Origin: an uncultured Oligoflexia bacterium
GTDB lineage: Bacteria > Bdellovibrionota > Bacteriovoracia > Bacteriovoracales > Bacteriovoracaceae
Assembly: GCA_913058265.1 (NCBI GenBank)
Contig: CAJXPQ010000007.1
Location: forward strand, 1-64,000
Reading direction: 5' to 3'
Length of the DNA: 64,000 bases
The notes under the pieces are model-generated. The model saw only the letters and a list, made by a program, of their open reading frames with translations, was not told where the DNA came from and did not search any database. Of the stretch, positions 16,564-26,682 are shown in pieces; position 1 is the first letter of the stretch, and each line of letters opens with the position of its first letter. A program made the position numbers and the translations under genes.

Positions 16564-17829
16564 CTAAAGAGTGGTAAGAAAATCTTCAAGCATATCTAAA
16601 CCTTCTTTTATTTGAGGGTAACTTAGATGCACAAGATCAAGACTTAACTTTTCGTTTTTAAGCTTATCTACAATTTTTGATCCATCATAATCCACGTAAG
16701 CAACCCGGACACTTAACTCACCTTGTTCTCTGTAGAAATCCACTCCAGGTAAGACCGCAATTCCAAGTTGATCTAAAAGGTAGTGAGAAAGCTGAGTCGA
16801 TGTCATAATACCAAGGCTGTTCAGCTTTTCTTTATAATAGTCAAAATTAATGAAAAGATAAAAGGAGCCGCAGGCTTTTGGGGTCAATATATTCATTTCG
16901 GCAAAGCGTAGACTATAGTATCCACCAATTATTTTGTGTACCTGTGTGTATGTTTCAATAGAAGTGAATACATCGCTGCATTTTGTATCCCAAGCTTTAA
17001 CTGCTGCATATTGAATTGGTGCCGACACAGCAGAAAAGGTTTCACTTATAAAAGACTTCAGTGGTGGAATAAGCTCTTCAAGTTCTTTTGGTATTAACAT
17101 GAAACCAAGCCTATACCCACCAGCGCTATAAGACTTAGATAGCCCTCCAGTGATTATTGTTTTCAGATAAAAACTTGCAACGCTCGTAGAGACTTTTTGA
17201 TTGAAATCTACTTGTGAATATATTTCATCAGACACAACAATTACAGAGTATTTTTCAAGAATTGGAGCAAGAGCTTTTAGTTCCTTCTCAGTATAAATCT
17301 GTCCCGTAGGGTTACTAGGAGAATTTAATATTAATGTAATTTGTCTTCCTTTTAGCTTATCACATGCAGCTTCAAGCTCACTAGGCGTCACCTTATACTG
17401 ATTACTTTCTTGAGTATGAATGAAATGGGTTGAAGCATTTTTTATTTTTAATTGAGGAAGGTAACTTACCCAACTTGGAGTAGGTATTAAAAACTCACCC
17501 TCAAGAATATAAAAAAGTTGAAACATAAGCTCTTTGGAGCCGGGACTGATAAATACTTGGTCAAATGAAAAGCTAAGCCCAAGTACCTTAGTGTAATACT
17601 TCGAGATAACTTTTCTTAAAATCTCCAATCCCATTGTTGGTAAGTACTCTTTATGTGCTGTCCTGGCTTTCAACTCATCCTGAATCTCAACAGGCACAGG
17701 GAATGGAGACTGACCAAAACCCCAGTGGTGAACGGGCTTAGAGGCATCCCTGAGGGCCTTCACCTTAAGATTAATAGCAAGAGTAGCACTTTCTTTTAAA
17801 CCGCTTATATCTTTGTTGATTTTAATCAT
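16564..17829 (-). CDS. Class I/II PLP-dependent aminotransferase
   Basis: 421 residues. Fold type I aminotransferase: PTPSWVSYLP (substrate and cofactor loop), NSPSNPTGQIYTEKEL, VVSDEIYSQVDF (Asp and Tyr binding the PLP ring) and the Schiff-base lysine in GGLSKSYSAGGYRLGFM, with a C-terminal Arg region ELSVRVAYVDYDG. It differs from the canonical aspartate aminotransferase also present in this window (48978-50171). Substrate not deduced. AGGAA precedes the ATG by 6 nt. Neighbours are decayed genes on both sides, so it is an isolated intact gene. Confidence 0.85.
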   Translation of the reverse strand: MIKINKDISGLKESATLAINLKVKALRDASKPVHHWGFGQSPFPVPVEIQDELKARTAHKEYLPTMGLEILRKVISKYYTKVLGLSFSFDQVFISPGSKELMFQLFYILEGEFLIPTPSWVSYLPQLKIKNASTHFIHTQESNQYKVTPSELEAACDKLKGRQITLILNSPSNPTGQIYTEKELKALAPILEKYSVIVVSDEIYSQVDFNQKVSTSVASFYLKTIITGGLSKSYSAGGYRLGFMLIPKELEELIPPLKSFISETFSAVSAPIQYAAVKAWDTKCSDVFTSIETYTQVHKIIGGYYSLRFAEMNILTPKACGSFYLFINFDYYKEKLNSLGIMTSTQLSHYLLDQLGIAVLPGVDFYREQGELSVRVAYVDYDGSKIVDKLKNEKLSLDLVHLSYPQIKEGLDMLEDFLTTL

Positions 17830-18079
17830 AACTAATTCCTAGATTTCATCCCAAAACTTTAGCGTAAGTTGTCAACCTAAGCTCAAGACGTTGTTTATGT
17901 TAGTTAAATAAATTCTAAGGGATTCTTAACTTTTCCAATAGGTCTGCTGTAAATTTGAGCTGTAAAAATTGAAAGTGTGGAAACATTGTACGATTTTTCA
18001 TCCATATCGTTTAAGTTGGATTCACTGAGAACCATAGAAATCCATGTTGAGTTAAGAAAACCAAATTTTGTCATACAAG

Positions 18080-18516
18080 TTAAACGTTATTAACGAAACT
18101 TGAAAGTTTTAAAACCAAAGTATCCTAAGCTTACCTTTAGAGGTTTTGATCTCGATATGTATCCCAGTAATCCTAACTTAGATCTTCATAATTATTTTGA
18201 TAGTCATGAATTAAAAAACTGCTGAGCCTAAAAGAGGACTTTAAGGCAATTTTTGAGAGACTTAATTTAACAAAGAAACAGTTGATAACTAAATCTCGTC
18301 AAGTACTAATAAATACGCTTCCAAAACAGCTTGTGAATTAACTACATTTGCGATTGCTATTTAACTCAGCAAAGAACTTCATTTTTTTTATTTTAAAAAC
18401 TTTAATGATAGTCTGGTCTTTAATATAAAGAATAGCAAAACAGGGAGTACTTCTGAGAAAGATCTTTGGCGAGAAGAAGAATCTCAAAAATTATAACTCA
18501 TATCTAACAAGAGTAT
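18080..18516 (+). pseudogene. Decayed hypothetical gene
   Basis: No intact ORF, but three successive plus-strand frames read as protein: LKVLKPKYPKLTFRGFDLDM, YPSNPNLDLHNYFDSHELKN to a TGA, then LSLKEDFKAIFERLNLTKKQ and LITKSRQVLINTLPKQLVN, then ELHFFYFKNFNDSLVFNIKN and SKTGSTSEKDLWREEE to a stop at about 18515. Family not recognised; no start codon region is clear. I judge it an old pseudogene because the frame changes track plausible amphipathic sequence. Nothing was recognised in 17830-18079. Confidence 0.4.
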
Positions 18517-18701
18517 AAGCCAAAAAGATATTTTACGAGGAGATAAAAAAATCAAGTGCCGCCAATACTTTGCAGTTCTAACAAAGTCCTCGAAGCGAAA
18601 GGTCATTCTATCTATAAGATATTTAAAGGAAAGAGTTTTTTTAAGCACAACAACAAAAGTTTTTCATATAAGTTGCTTTTTTTAAGTTATAATCATAGTT
18701 A

Positions 18702-20465
18702 ATGAAATATAAAATACGTATCTCAATACTGCTGCTCAGTATATTTATATCAAGCTATTCTGTAATGGCCTCAGAAGATTTTTTTAGCAATTTAGAGTTT
18801 GAATCTGTGGATGAATACCTCCTGGCAGCTGATGAGTTCGTCAACAAAAGACCAAATTCTACTTATTGTGATTTAAATAGAAATCAATTAGGTCGCTTAA
18901 GGCATGAACTAGCTTTATACTCTGAAATATTTAATAAGAAGGCGACATCATGTTTAAATTCACTAAGCTCAAAACCTCATTTCAAATGTTTAAAAGCTAA
19001 CCTAGATAATTTTAGAAGCATAAGGACATGCAAAAGGATTATAGAAAGTCGAACCAATGGTATGAATAAGTCAAATCATGCTCTGGAAGAAAAGAATTTT
19101 CAAGTTTGTAAGAATAATGCTCAAGAGGAAGTTAGAGAAATATATGCTAATGATGAGTGTAATGGCTATAAGCCTCTAAGGAATACTAAGAATCTTCCAA
19201 ATGATTTAACATATACTTTTACACAAAGAGGTGTGATTAGCTTTAAATGGGCACCAAGAATTTCTGCTATAACAAAAGAATCTCAACTGGATGAGAAAAA
19301 TAAGATAAAAGCTGATTTTTCTCAATGCTTTAGACAAGCATGGTTTGACACCAGAGCTGACTTTTACAACAATTCAAAAGTGAGAACCAAAAATAGGCAA
19401 TGTTATACAAATTATGAAATTGGTAGCTGTTTTTTCAATACTGTAAGAAATAGATTTAGATGTGTTTTTAATCGTAGTCCTTTAACTTCAAAAAAAAGCT
19501 TTTTCATCACATAAGTTTGTTAAAAAACATATCACTTCTCGTATTAAAAAATCTGCACAAAATACATATGGTAAATGGATGACACATGCCGATTTTCAAA
19601 AGTGGAAGCCCCATTTTGTAGAGCAAAGAGATAATAATGAACGAGTTATTAATGGAGGCGCTAGATTCGAATATTTACTTGATACCCATGGTGAGTTTGT
19701 TTCTGGAGTTTATGAAATATTTGTTTTAAAAGGTGAAGTTCTAAACTTAGTTCCAGATACAGTTAATGGTGTTGACATACAGTGGCGAGATGAACAAGCT
19801 GGGCAGATTAAATGGGCCGCTCTTGGAGAAAAACTCAAGATTAAATTACAAGAAATTTATGCGAAGGCAAAAACTGAAAAAACAGGATGGACATATTTTT
19901 ACGACGGAGCAAAACTTTTGACATCTTTAAGAATTATTAAAGAAGGTGATGTTATAGAAAGTTATATTTTAAACAAAAAGATAAAGAATGGAGTTTCTGT
20001 CTTAGAATTAGGAGAGTTATTAGATCAAAAAACGGTTATAGAAAAACCCTCTACTGAAAAGAAAATATCTAAAGGGTCAAGTCTATTAGATACACATGAT
20101 TCTAAGAAAACGAAAACAAATTCTCACTCAAAAAAATTAAAAAGGAATGTCTATAAAATTCCAAAAAAGGACATTTATAAAAGTGTCTTAAAATTAGAAA
20201 ATAATTGTAACTCGGAAGCCTTAATGCAAATTCAGACCATTTTAATATAAAAAGAATAACACTGACACAAAATTTAAAAGAAGACTTAATAAAGTATAAT
20301 TGCACAAGTATGAATAACTCTGGATGTAATTCCAAGGAAGTTAGAGAAACCTATATGGTTTACAGAAAAGATTATAAAAGCCTAGCAGATGATTTAACGA
20401 CTTGGCTAAAAGATGGCGAAGTTAATAATCCTAGTTATTGCTCACAGCTTTATTTCTCCAATTAA
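18702..20465 (+). pseudogene. Large secreted hypothetical protein, two frameshifts
   Basis: A signal peptide (MKYKIRISILLLSIFISSYS, VMASED) starts a protein of about 587 residues split by two shifts. The first is in an 8-A run at 19490-19497: LTSKK then continues as AFSSHKFVKKHITSRIKK. The second is near 20215-20232: NNCNSEA then continues as NSDHFNIKRITLTQNLKED, ending FSN at 20465. The first part is Cys-rich. Family not recognised. The middle part contains GWTYFYDGAKLLTSLRIIKE and ADFQKWKPHF…FEYLLDTHGEF. Either a recently broken gene or one with homopolymer sequencing errors. Confidence 0.6.
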
Positions 20466-20539
20466 GAAGAAGTAGACAGTAACAAAGTTACAGGCAAAAC
20501 GATACACCTTAACAAAAAACTCTAGCGGTATCATTTGGC

Positions 20540-21546
20540 ACTACCTATATATAAAAGTTATATCAATTTGATTATTCTTTTCGTCTTCCATAAAAGACAT
20601 CGTGAAACTGAAATTAGTACAGCCCCTCGGTCAGATATAAGTTTAGGCATATTACTTCTATCAAGCCCAGTTCTTTCACAAGCATCAACGAGTACTTCTA
20701 TAAAATCATCAGCTGTCATTGAATTTTGAACTTTCCAATTGACTATCTTTATAAGAAAGCTATCTAAAATTGAGATTATCCCCCCAGTCTTTAACATGAA
20801 GATAAGTCGCATCAGTTTGCCACTGCTCATTAACATACTGTGGTTATGAGTGATACTCCTTTCATGCTGGAAAGCTATCTACTTTGGTCTCTCTAATCAG
20901 CTCCTTACTTTTTAGTAAGCGATACACTGTTGATTCACTAGCACTAAAAAATGAAGTATCTGTAATCGTATATCTGATTTCTCGACAAGACTTTTCAGGC
21001 TCGTTTCCAGTGACATTTAGTATCTTTTGCTCTCCTCTAGGAGTAATCGCATTCCATTTTTTCTTTGGAGTAGGCTTCTTACTATGAAGACCAGTAAGTC
21101 CCTCAACCTTAAGCTTTGAGCGCCAACGGTAGTAAGCTGATATTGGTATGTCGAGATGCTTTAGTGCCTCTGTGATTTTAAAGCCACTTTCTTCCACCGC
21201 TAAAAGCAGCGTCATTTTTTCATCTAAGTTCATTAGTTTAAATCTTCTCTCTTTTATATATGACCTCTCAACGTTTTGTAATGTACGTTTTCGATCATCT
21301 ATTCGGCAGCAGTACGAGGAAGATCAGAGTTTTAATTCTTTAGGTTTTTAACTTCGTCAGCAGTAGCATTTCTTTTGTTTTCAACAGTTAAGCTATCTTT
21401 CTAGTATCGAGTAAATCTTTAGACCATTTATAGTAATTCGCATTGACGATAATTCCACGCCGACAGATTTCTGCTCTGATACTTATCCGCGAAAGCTTGC
21501 TAGGAAAATCTGTATTTACTTTTCTGTGGGAAAATACTTGCATGTG
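20540..21546 (-). pseudogene. Degenerate IS3-type insertion element
   Basis: Minus-strand pieces in order: an OrfA-like part (about 21546-21240: SRISIRAEICRRGIIVNANY, YKWSKDLLD, then KRNATADEVKNL), a helix-turn-helix part (21233-20862: MNLDEKMTLLLAVEESGFKI, TEALKHLDIPISAYYRWRSK), and an integrase-core part (20836-20558: NSMTADDFIEVLVDACERTG, NMPKLISDRGA). These correspond to IS3-family OrfA and OrfB. Several frameshifts and stops are present and no complete catalytic core remains. Terminal inverted repeats were not found. Confidence 0.7.
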
Positions 21547-21925
21547 TCCTTCTTAATTTCTCTGATACTTTACTCATAGCTTGCTCATTTCACTATTTTT
21601 TTTGAAGTTAAATATTGGAGCATGGAACGAGAATCTAATATGATCATTAAGAAGGTCATCGCTTATAACAAAAAATTCTATTACGATCGAAACTGCTCTC
21701 CTGAATATGAAGAAGCTGTTACACCTACAGCGGCGCAACTTTAAATTACTAACTGGTCACTTATAAGCTTGGACAATACCAACTAATGGAAAAAAGATTA
21801 AAAAGGCTTAATTCAAGGTCCAATTTTTCAACACTGGAGGATCTTGGGCATCTTTCTCAATTTAAGGATTATAAACGATTTTCCAAACATTTTCATACAC
21901 TATTTCCACTTAATTCTAAGAAGAA

Positions 21926-22120
21926 TTAATTCTGATGATACAGGCTAATCATAGAAGAAATTGGAAAGAACAAACATTTTTGACAGTAAAAATCTAGGTC
22001 GGGGTACCAATTAGGGTCTAACTCTTTTAACGTCATTATTATTGCATCCTCCCAATAATAATGATGAGGATGAACATTTAAATTCTTTTTAAAATGAGAC
22101 TCACTAAGTCTCAGAATATT
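21926..22120 (-). other. Possible small ORF or gene fragment
   Basis: A minus-strand frame of about 64 codons reads LRLSESHFKKNLNVHPHHYY, WEDAIIMTLKELDPNWYPDL, DFYCQKCLFF and ends at a stop at 21926. There is no start codon until the internal Met. The composition looks protein-like, but I recognise no family. On the plus strand a 47-codon ORF at 21786-21929 (…LGHLSQFKDYKRFSKHFHTLFP) faintly recalls the end of an AraC-type helix-turn-helix. Both may be debris of old genes. Nothing else was seen in 21546-22412. Confidence 0.25.
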
Positions 22121-22412
22121 TTATGGTGATGCTACTCTGTGAGTCCTCTATGAAACTAAATAGATTCTCAATCCCTTATTTTTAAGTTTTCACTTGTTAA
22201 TATTTTTTTAAAGTTCTCTTATTTATGCAAAAAAAGGATATGCTTTAATTGAACATTAATATATCGATGAACCGAAATAAATAAAAATCGACTATCCCAT
22301 GTACAGCCAACTCGCAATGAATGTGAATATAAGTGTATGAAAAGCAAAAACAAATATTCCTTCAAGAGGTTTCTTATCTAAGTATAAGTCCGGATAAAGT
22401 TCAGTCAGAATA

Positions 22413-22802
22413 TTAAAAGTCGTATCGTGCACCGACTACTGCGCCAAGTTGAGTTCCATTAGCGATAGCAAATGAGACATTACCTAGTAAATGAAAAGGG
22501 TAACCTTTTAAGTCGTACTCAATTCCTGTAACACCTCTAACACCAATGTTCTTTGTCACTACAGTCCCGGCACCATATAGCCAAGTAAGGCCACTAACAT
22601 CAAAGTTTCGATCATCAACCCACATATAGTCCACAGAGCTATAAGCACCTGAAACGTCTGTCTGAATAATATTTGATTTTGACAGATCATACTTAACACT
22701 TAAACCAGTAGGAATACCTAGGACAACACCAAGTGCAAAATCACTCGAGAACGCCGAAGTTGAAAATATAAAAAAGAGAGGTAATAAGATTAATTTTTTC
22801 AT
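22413..22802 (-). CDS. Small outer-membrane beta-barrel protein
   Basis: 129 residues from the ATG at 22802, chosen because MKKLILLPLFFIFSTSAFSS is a clean signal peptide and AAGGA precedes it. The mature part alternates strands with Gly turns (ALGVVLGIPTGLSVKYDLS, LTWLYGAGTVVTKNIGVRGV, QLGAVVGARYDF), ending in an aromatic Phe as expected for an outer-membrane barrel of about eight strands. Function unknown; monocistronic. Confidence 0.7.
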   Translation of the reverse strand: MKKLILLPLFFIFSTSAFSSDFALGVVLGIPTGLSVKYDLSKSNIIQTDVSGAYSSVDYMWVDDRNFDVSGLTWLYGAGTVVTKNIGVRGVTGIEYDLKGYPFHLLGNVSFAIANGTQLGAVVGARYDF

Positions 22803-22939
22803 GAGAATCCTTTTGTTAATTAACAATAGTTTAATAAAAAAGGGAAGGCTAAACAAGCTTATTATAGAATAGATTGCGCAGGCTGTCTTTTTTTGCTATC
22901 TTCCGAACAGTTCAAATCTAAAAACAAGGATACTTCATC

Positions 22940-23395
22940 ATGAAGATTGTAATTCTACTACTTAGTTTATCATTCGATTTATATGCGGCGACTTTGTCTG
23001 TTATGACTCCTTGTGATGAGCCTCTACTATTTAGACATAGTTTCCACTTAGGTGCCGAGGGCTCAAATGTAGGCAAGCAAACTATTAGTACCCTTACCCA
23101 ATTAGAGATACCTTTTGAAGGAACAGAGCAAGGTATAAGCTCAATCTTTAACACTCCCACTGGCCTAGATGCCGTTGAAGTCATCAGCGACACTGAGATG
23201 AATGCTTACGGGTGGTGTTATTCAGTTAATGGGTTTGAACCTGGTACATACCCAGATGAATTCTCGATTAAACAGCAAGACAGTATTTTATGGTGGTATG
23301 GATTTGCTAAGTACAAAGGTGGAAAGTGGATTACTCAATGTACTCCTTCTCATGAAAGAAAAGACAGCGAATTTTGCAAAAATTTACAGTTTTAA
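22940..23395 (+). CDS. Secreted DUF4430-domain protein
   Basis: 151 residues. Signal peptide MKIVILLLSLSFDLYAAT. The mature part matches DUF4430 (a transcobalamin-like ubiquitin-type fold) through MNAYGWCYSVNGFEPGTYPD, EFSIKQQDSILWWYGFAKYK and GGKWITQC. The usual family motif is Gly-Trp-x-Tyr-x-Val-Asn-Gly followed by a strand with Trp-x-Tyr/Phe. Expected in periplasm or outside the cell; ligand unknown. No operon partner. Confidence 0.75.
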   Translation: MKIVILLLSLSFDLYAATLSVMTPCDEPLLFRHSFHLGAEGSNVGKQTISTLTQLEIPFEGTEQGISSIFNTPTGLDAVEVISDTEMNAYGWCYSVNGFEPGTYPDEFSIKQQDSILWWYGFAKYKGGKWITQCTPSHERKDSEFCKNLQF

Positions 23396-23413
23396 TGAGT
23401 TTATCTTTAAGAG

Positions 23414-24027
23414 CTAATCTATAGACTTCTTCACAAGGAAGAACTTTAATTTTTTTGTATATATTTTCCTGAGAAGACTAGTCGATGGAGTGCCTTTGGT
23501 GTCGTACCTTTGCTTCAACTCTTCTGTTAACTCCAAAATAGTTGTATTTACTATTGGGTCAGACATGATCGCCGACTTTAAGTCTCCTATGCTTGCAGAT
23601 ATTTCAAATACTTTCATTTGCTGTCTCAAAGGAATTTTTCTCTCTGGGTATTTTTTATTTAACTCCGCTTTAAGAATTCTTCTTTTTTCCTCCAACTCAT
23701 ATATTTTGAGTTGATCTTTCTCGTTACTTGCTGTGCCTTTAAACCTAATGATAATACCATTCTTGTAAGTTTCGGCAGGAATAGCATCTCCGAATAGCTT
23801 CTTTCCTAGTTTCTTCGCTCCCCCACTCAACATGAAAATTTCCAACTTCATTACTAAAATATATTTGAATGTCTCTAAGCTCTACCTGGGAAAGATTAGA
23901 TATATCCTTACTCCCTAAATTAAATTCTCGTCCAAAAAGTCTGAACTTCAGTAAACTCTCTCTTATATAAAGTTCTTTAATCAGCAGATTTGAATCTATT
24001 ATTTTTTTGACGGAGCTACCTTTTCAC
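23414..24027 (-). pseudogene. Hypothetical gene with a frameshift in a G run
   Basis: A 145-codon ORF (23414-23851) is the C-terminal part of a longer reading. Upstream, another frame runs VKKIIDSNLLIKELYIRESL, LKFRLFGREFNLGSKDISNL, SQVELRDIQIYFSNEVGNFH, VEWG. It joins the first at GAKKLGKKLFGDAIPAETYK by a one-base shift at the C5 run 23820-23824 (G5 on the coding strand). The combined frame has no start codon before a stop near 24028, so the N-terminus is also unclear. Much of the C-terminal half is charged and alpha-helical. Family not recognised. Confidence 0.45.
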
Positions 24028-24041
24028 TCTGTTAACTCTGT

Positions 24042-24277
24042 TTATTTTTTTTCAATTGTTTTTTCAGACCATCTCTCTAAATCAAATAAATACCAACCAG
24101 TAATTTTCATCACTGTTCGCATGGTCTTATCATCAATTTTCTGAATGGTACTTCCGGTCTTAGTCTTAGAGAATCAAATGGATTTGTTGATTTTTCAATG
24201 ATTTCGATATCACTAATATCAGCATATACATTTAAGCTTAGAAGACTAATTAAAAATAACACTAAAAACGACTTCAT
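24042..24277 (-). pseudogene. Small secreted protein with frameshift
   Basis: Start at 24277 (MKSFLVLFLISLLSLNVYAD, a signal peptide). The frame continues DISDIEIIEKSTNPFDSLRL. A one-base shift near 24155-24165 leads into KTGSTIQKIDDKTMRTVMKI, TGWYLFDLERWSEKTIEKK and a stop at 24042, giving about 79 residues. Without the shift it would end as 55 residues at 24110. Function unknown. It follows the ChrA gene by 60 nt in the same direction. Confidence 0.5.
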
Positions 24278-24337
24278 TCTCTTCTCCGGTACTATATTCA
24301 GTACCGGCAAATAAAGTGTTTTTGTTTACATTTTAGC

Positions 24338-25627
24338 TTATAAGATCATCTTCGCAGCTACCCCTAGCACCACGCTCACCCCTAAAATAGTAAACAACCC
24401 GTGTTTGAACTTAAATTGCATAGTTAGAGCAATAATACATACACCGGTAGCAATGAGATCAATTGAGGATAATATTGGATAGCTGAAGTCAAAGAGCGAA
24501 TTTTTAACATCTGTAGACTTTAAAAATAGAGCATTTAAAACAAACCACAGTGAAAGATTAAATATAACTCCCACCACTGACGCTGTGATCGCTGATAATG
24601 CATCTGAAAAAATCTTCTTCCCTCTCATAAACTCAATATATGGAGCGAGGGTAAAGATAAATAAGAAACATGGTGCAAATGTCATCCAAGTCGTTAAAAC
24701 AGAACCAATAAAGGCGCTTGTTAAGGGATCTAAAGCCACTGGGAACCTATAGGCCCCCATAAACCCAACATATTGAACGACCTGAATAAGTGGACCTGGT
24801 GTCGTTTCAGCTAAGGCCAAACCATCTAGCATTTCACCACCCTGCAACCAACCAAAAACTTCGACACCTTGTTGAGCAACATAACTTAAGGCCGCGTAAG
24901 CTCCTCCAAAAGTCACAAGAGACATCTTACTAAAGAAAAGATTAAGGGTATGAAAAGTAGAGTCTGCTCCAAATACAAACATTGTCAAAAAGATGGGAGC
25001 AATCCATATCCCTATCCATGTCGTTAGGGTTTTGATTGTTGACCCAAGAGATGGCATCTCTAGATTATTGGTATCAAGAGTGTCAGGCTCACGACTGAAT
25101 TTACCGTAAATAACTCCTAAGATTCCTGCCCCAATAACAACTAGAGGAAATGGAAAATTCATAAAGAATAAAGCAAAGAAGGCCATAAATGCCAGAATCC
25201 AATAAAAAGTATTTTTTAAAGATTTTTTAGAAATTCGATAGAGAGCAGCAAGGACAATTGCGATAATAGCAGGCTTTATTCCGTAAAATAGTCCTTGAAC
25301 AATACTTAAGTCGTTGAAGAGTACATAGACATATGAGAGCGCAAGAATAGATAAGAAGCCCGGTAAAATAAAGAGACCACCTGCGATAAGCCCCCCCTTC
25401 CATTTGCTCATCATCCAGCCCATATAAGTGGCAAGCTGCTGTGCCTCGGGTCCAGGCAATAACATGCAAAAATTTAGCGCATGAAGGAATCTTTCTTCGG
25501 AAATAAGTTTCTTATCCTCAACAACAAGCTTATGAATGACAGCAATTTGACCAGCTGGCCCCCCAAAACTATTCGCTGCAACATATCCCCATACTTTAAA
25601 AAGCTCTTTTGTACTAATCTGACTCAT
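24338..25627 (-). CDS. chrA: Chromate transporter ChrA family, long-chain form
   Basis: 429 residues, the size of the two-domain ChrA. Each half carries the family motif: NSFGGPAGQIAVIHK (residues 19-33) with LPGPEAQQLATYMGW (56-70) in the first, and VTFGGAYAALSYV with TTPGPLIQVVQYVGF in the second. About ten hydrophobic segments. Known members export chromate in exchange with other anions, but distant members may carry other oxyanions or sulfate. Inner membrane. No chrB-type regulator is nearby, so a resistance role is inference only. Confidence 0.92.
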   Translation of the reverse strand: MSQISTKELFKVWGYVAANSFGGPAGQIAVIHKLVVEDKKLISEERFLHALNFCMLLPGPEAQQLATYMGWMMSKWKGGLIAGGLFILPGFLSILALSYVYVLFNDLSIVQGLFYGIKPAIIAIVLAALYRISKKSLKNTFYWILAFMAFFALFFMNFPFPLVVIGAGILGVIYGKFSREPDTLDTNNLEMPSLGSTIKTLTTWIGIWIAPIFLTMFVFGADSTFHTLNLFFSKMSLVTFGGAYAALSYVAQQGVEVFGWLQGGEMLDGLALAETTPGPLIQVVQYVGFMGAYRFPVALDPLTSAFIGSVLTTWMTFAPCFLFIFTLAPYIEFMRGKKIFSDALSAITASVVGVIFNLSLWFVLNALFLKSTDVKNSLFDFSYPILSSIDLIATGVCIIALTMQFKFKHGLFTILGVSVVLGVAAKMIL

Positions 25628-25749
25628 GGATAACCTTATTTTTAAATTAATAACGGTATACTAAAATAAGGTATTATAAAATGTATATGAATAAATTGTT
25701 AAGAATTGATTAGAAATAGGTTCAAAGACAAATAACTGCTCCACCTTTC

Positions 25750-26462
25750 CTATATTTTAAGCTCTGAAAGTATCCCATAATGATCAGAAACACTCACCAT
25801 TCCCTTCCTTGTTAAAACGTCACGTCGATTAAAAATCAACTGTGTCGTACTGTTAGCAAAGAGATTCTTTATCTTATCGTTAAAAAGGATATGATCAATA
25901 CATTGAGATGGACAATGTTTATGAATGCCATCGATATTTAATGAGTTTTTTGGGTCCCAAGTTTGAATATTATCTCCAAAGCCAGTAAAACCTGCTGCTT
26001 CGAAGGCACTAAAATTCATCAAAGAAACCTTAGGTCCTACTATTCCACCTGCAGTTAAATGAACATTATAAATAAAAATACGAACCCTAGAATAGTCAAC
26101 AAGCATTCGAGTGTAACCTGTTTTGGCAAAAATATATTCATCCCATGTTGTACGTTCAAAAGGAATTAACTCTGCACCTATAATAGGATTTTCAGAAAAA
26201 ATGTTAAACCGTTCTCCATAGATATACGGTACCCCTTGTTTACATGCAATGAGTAAGGGTAATTTCTAGCGAGCGCTTGAGTTAAAAATTTCTTATGTTT
26301 AGTATGGTAGACTTCTTGTAAAAAAAGCATGTCAGCATCAATCTTTAATAGTTCTCTAGGCAAAGATCTGAGTCGCTCTTTAAGAAACGGTACTTGCGTA
26401 AAAAAAGGAATTTTCAATAGATCATATATTTGTAGACCCGCATTAAATGAAACAAGTTTCAT
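25750..26462 (-). pseudogene. Endonuclease/exonuclease/phosphatase family protein, frameshifted
   Basis: About 237 residues if read through. The start is MKLVSFNAGLQIYDLL at 26462, with LKIDADMLFLQEVYHTKHKK (Glu binding Mg in this fold). A one-base shift near 26225-26245 moves reading into KQGVPYIYGERFNIF…IIGAELIPFERTTWDEYIFA, RIFIYNVHLTAGG (catalytic His), IDHILFND and VSDHYGILSEL (terminal Asp-His). All core motifs of the fold are kept across the shift. Possible substrates in the family range from nucleic acids to phospholipids. A second, intact member is at 50833-51726. Confidence 0.75.
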
Positions 26463-26682
26463 GCTACTCCATATACCTTTATTGATAAGCTTATACTAAT
26501 TTAACAGATTATCTAAGAGAGTAGAAGAGTAAAGCACTTAGTTAGAGTAAAGAAAAATCATATTGACTAATTATTTCGCATCTCACAACAAACTTAATTA
26601 TAATTAATAAAATAATAATTGCAACAGGCCTCAAAAATTCTATAATCCATTCACTAATTAATAACAATCAAAAAGTAAGATT

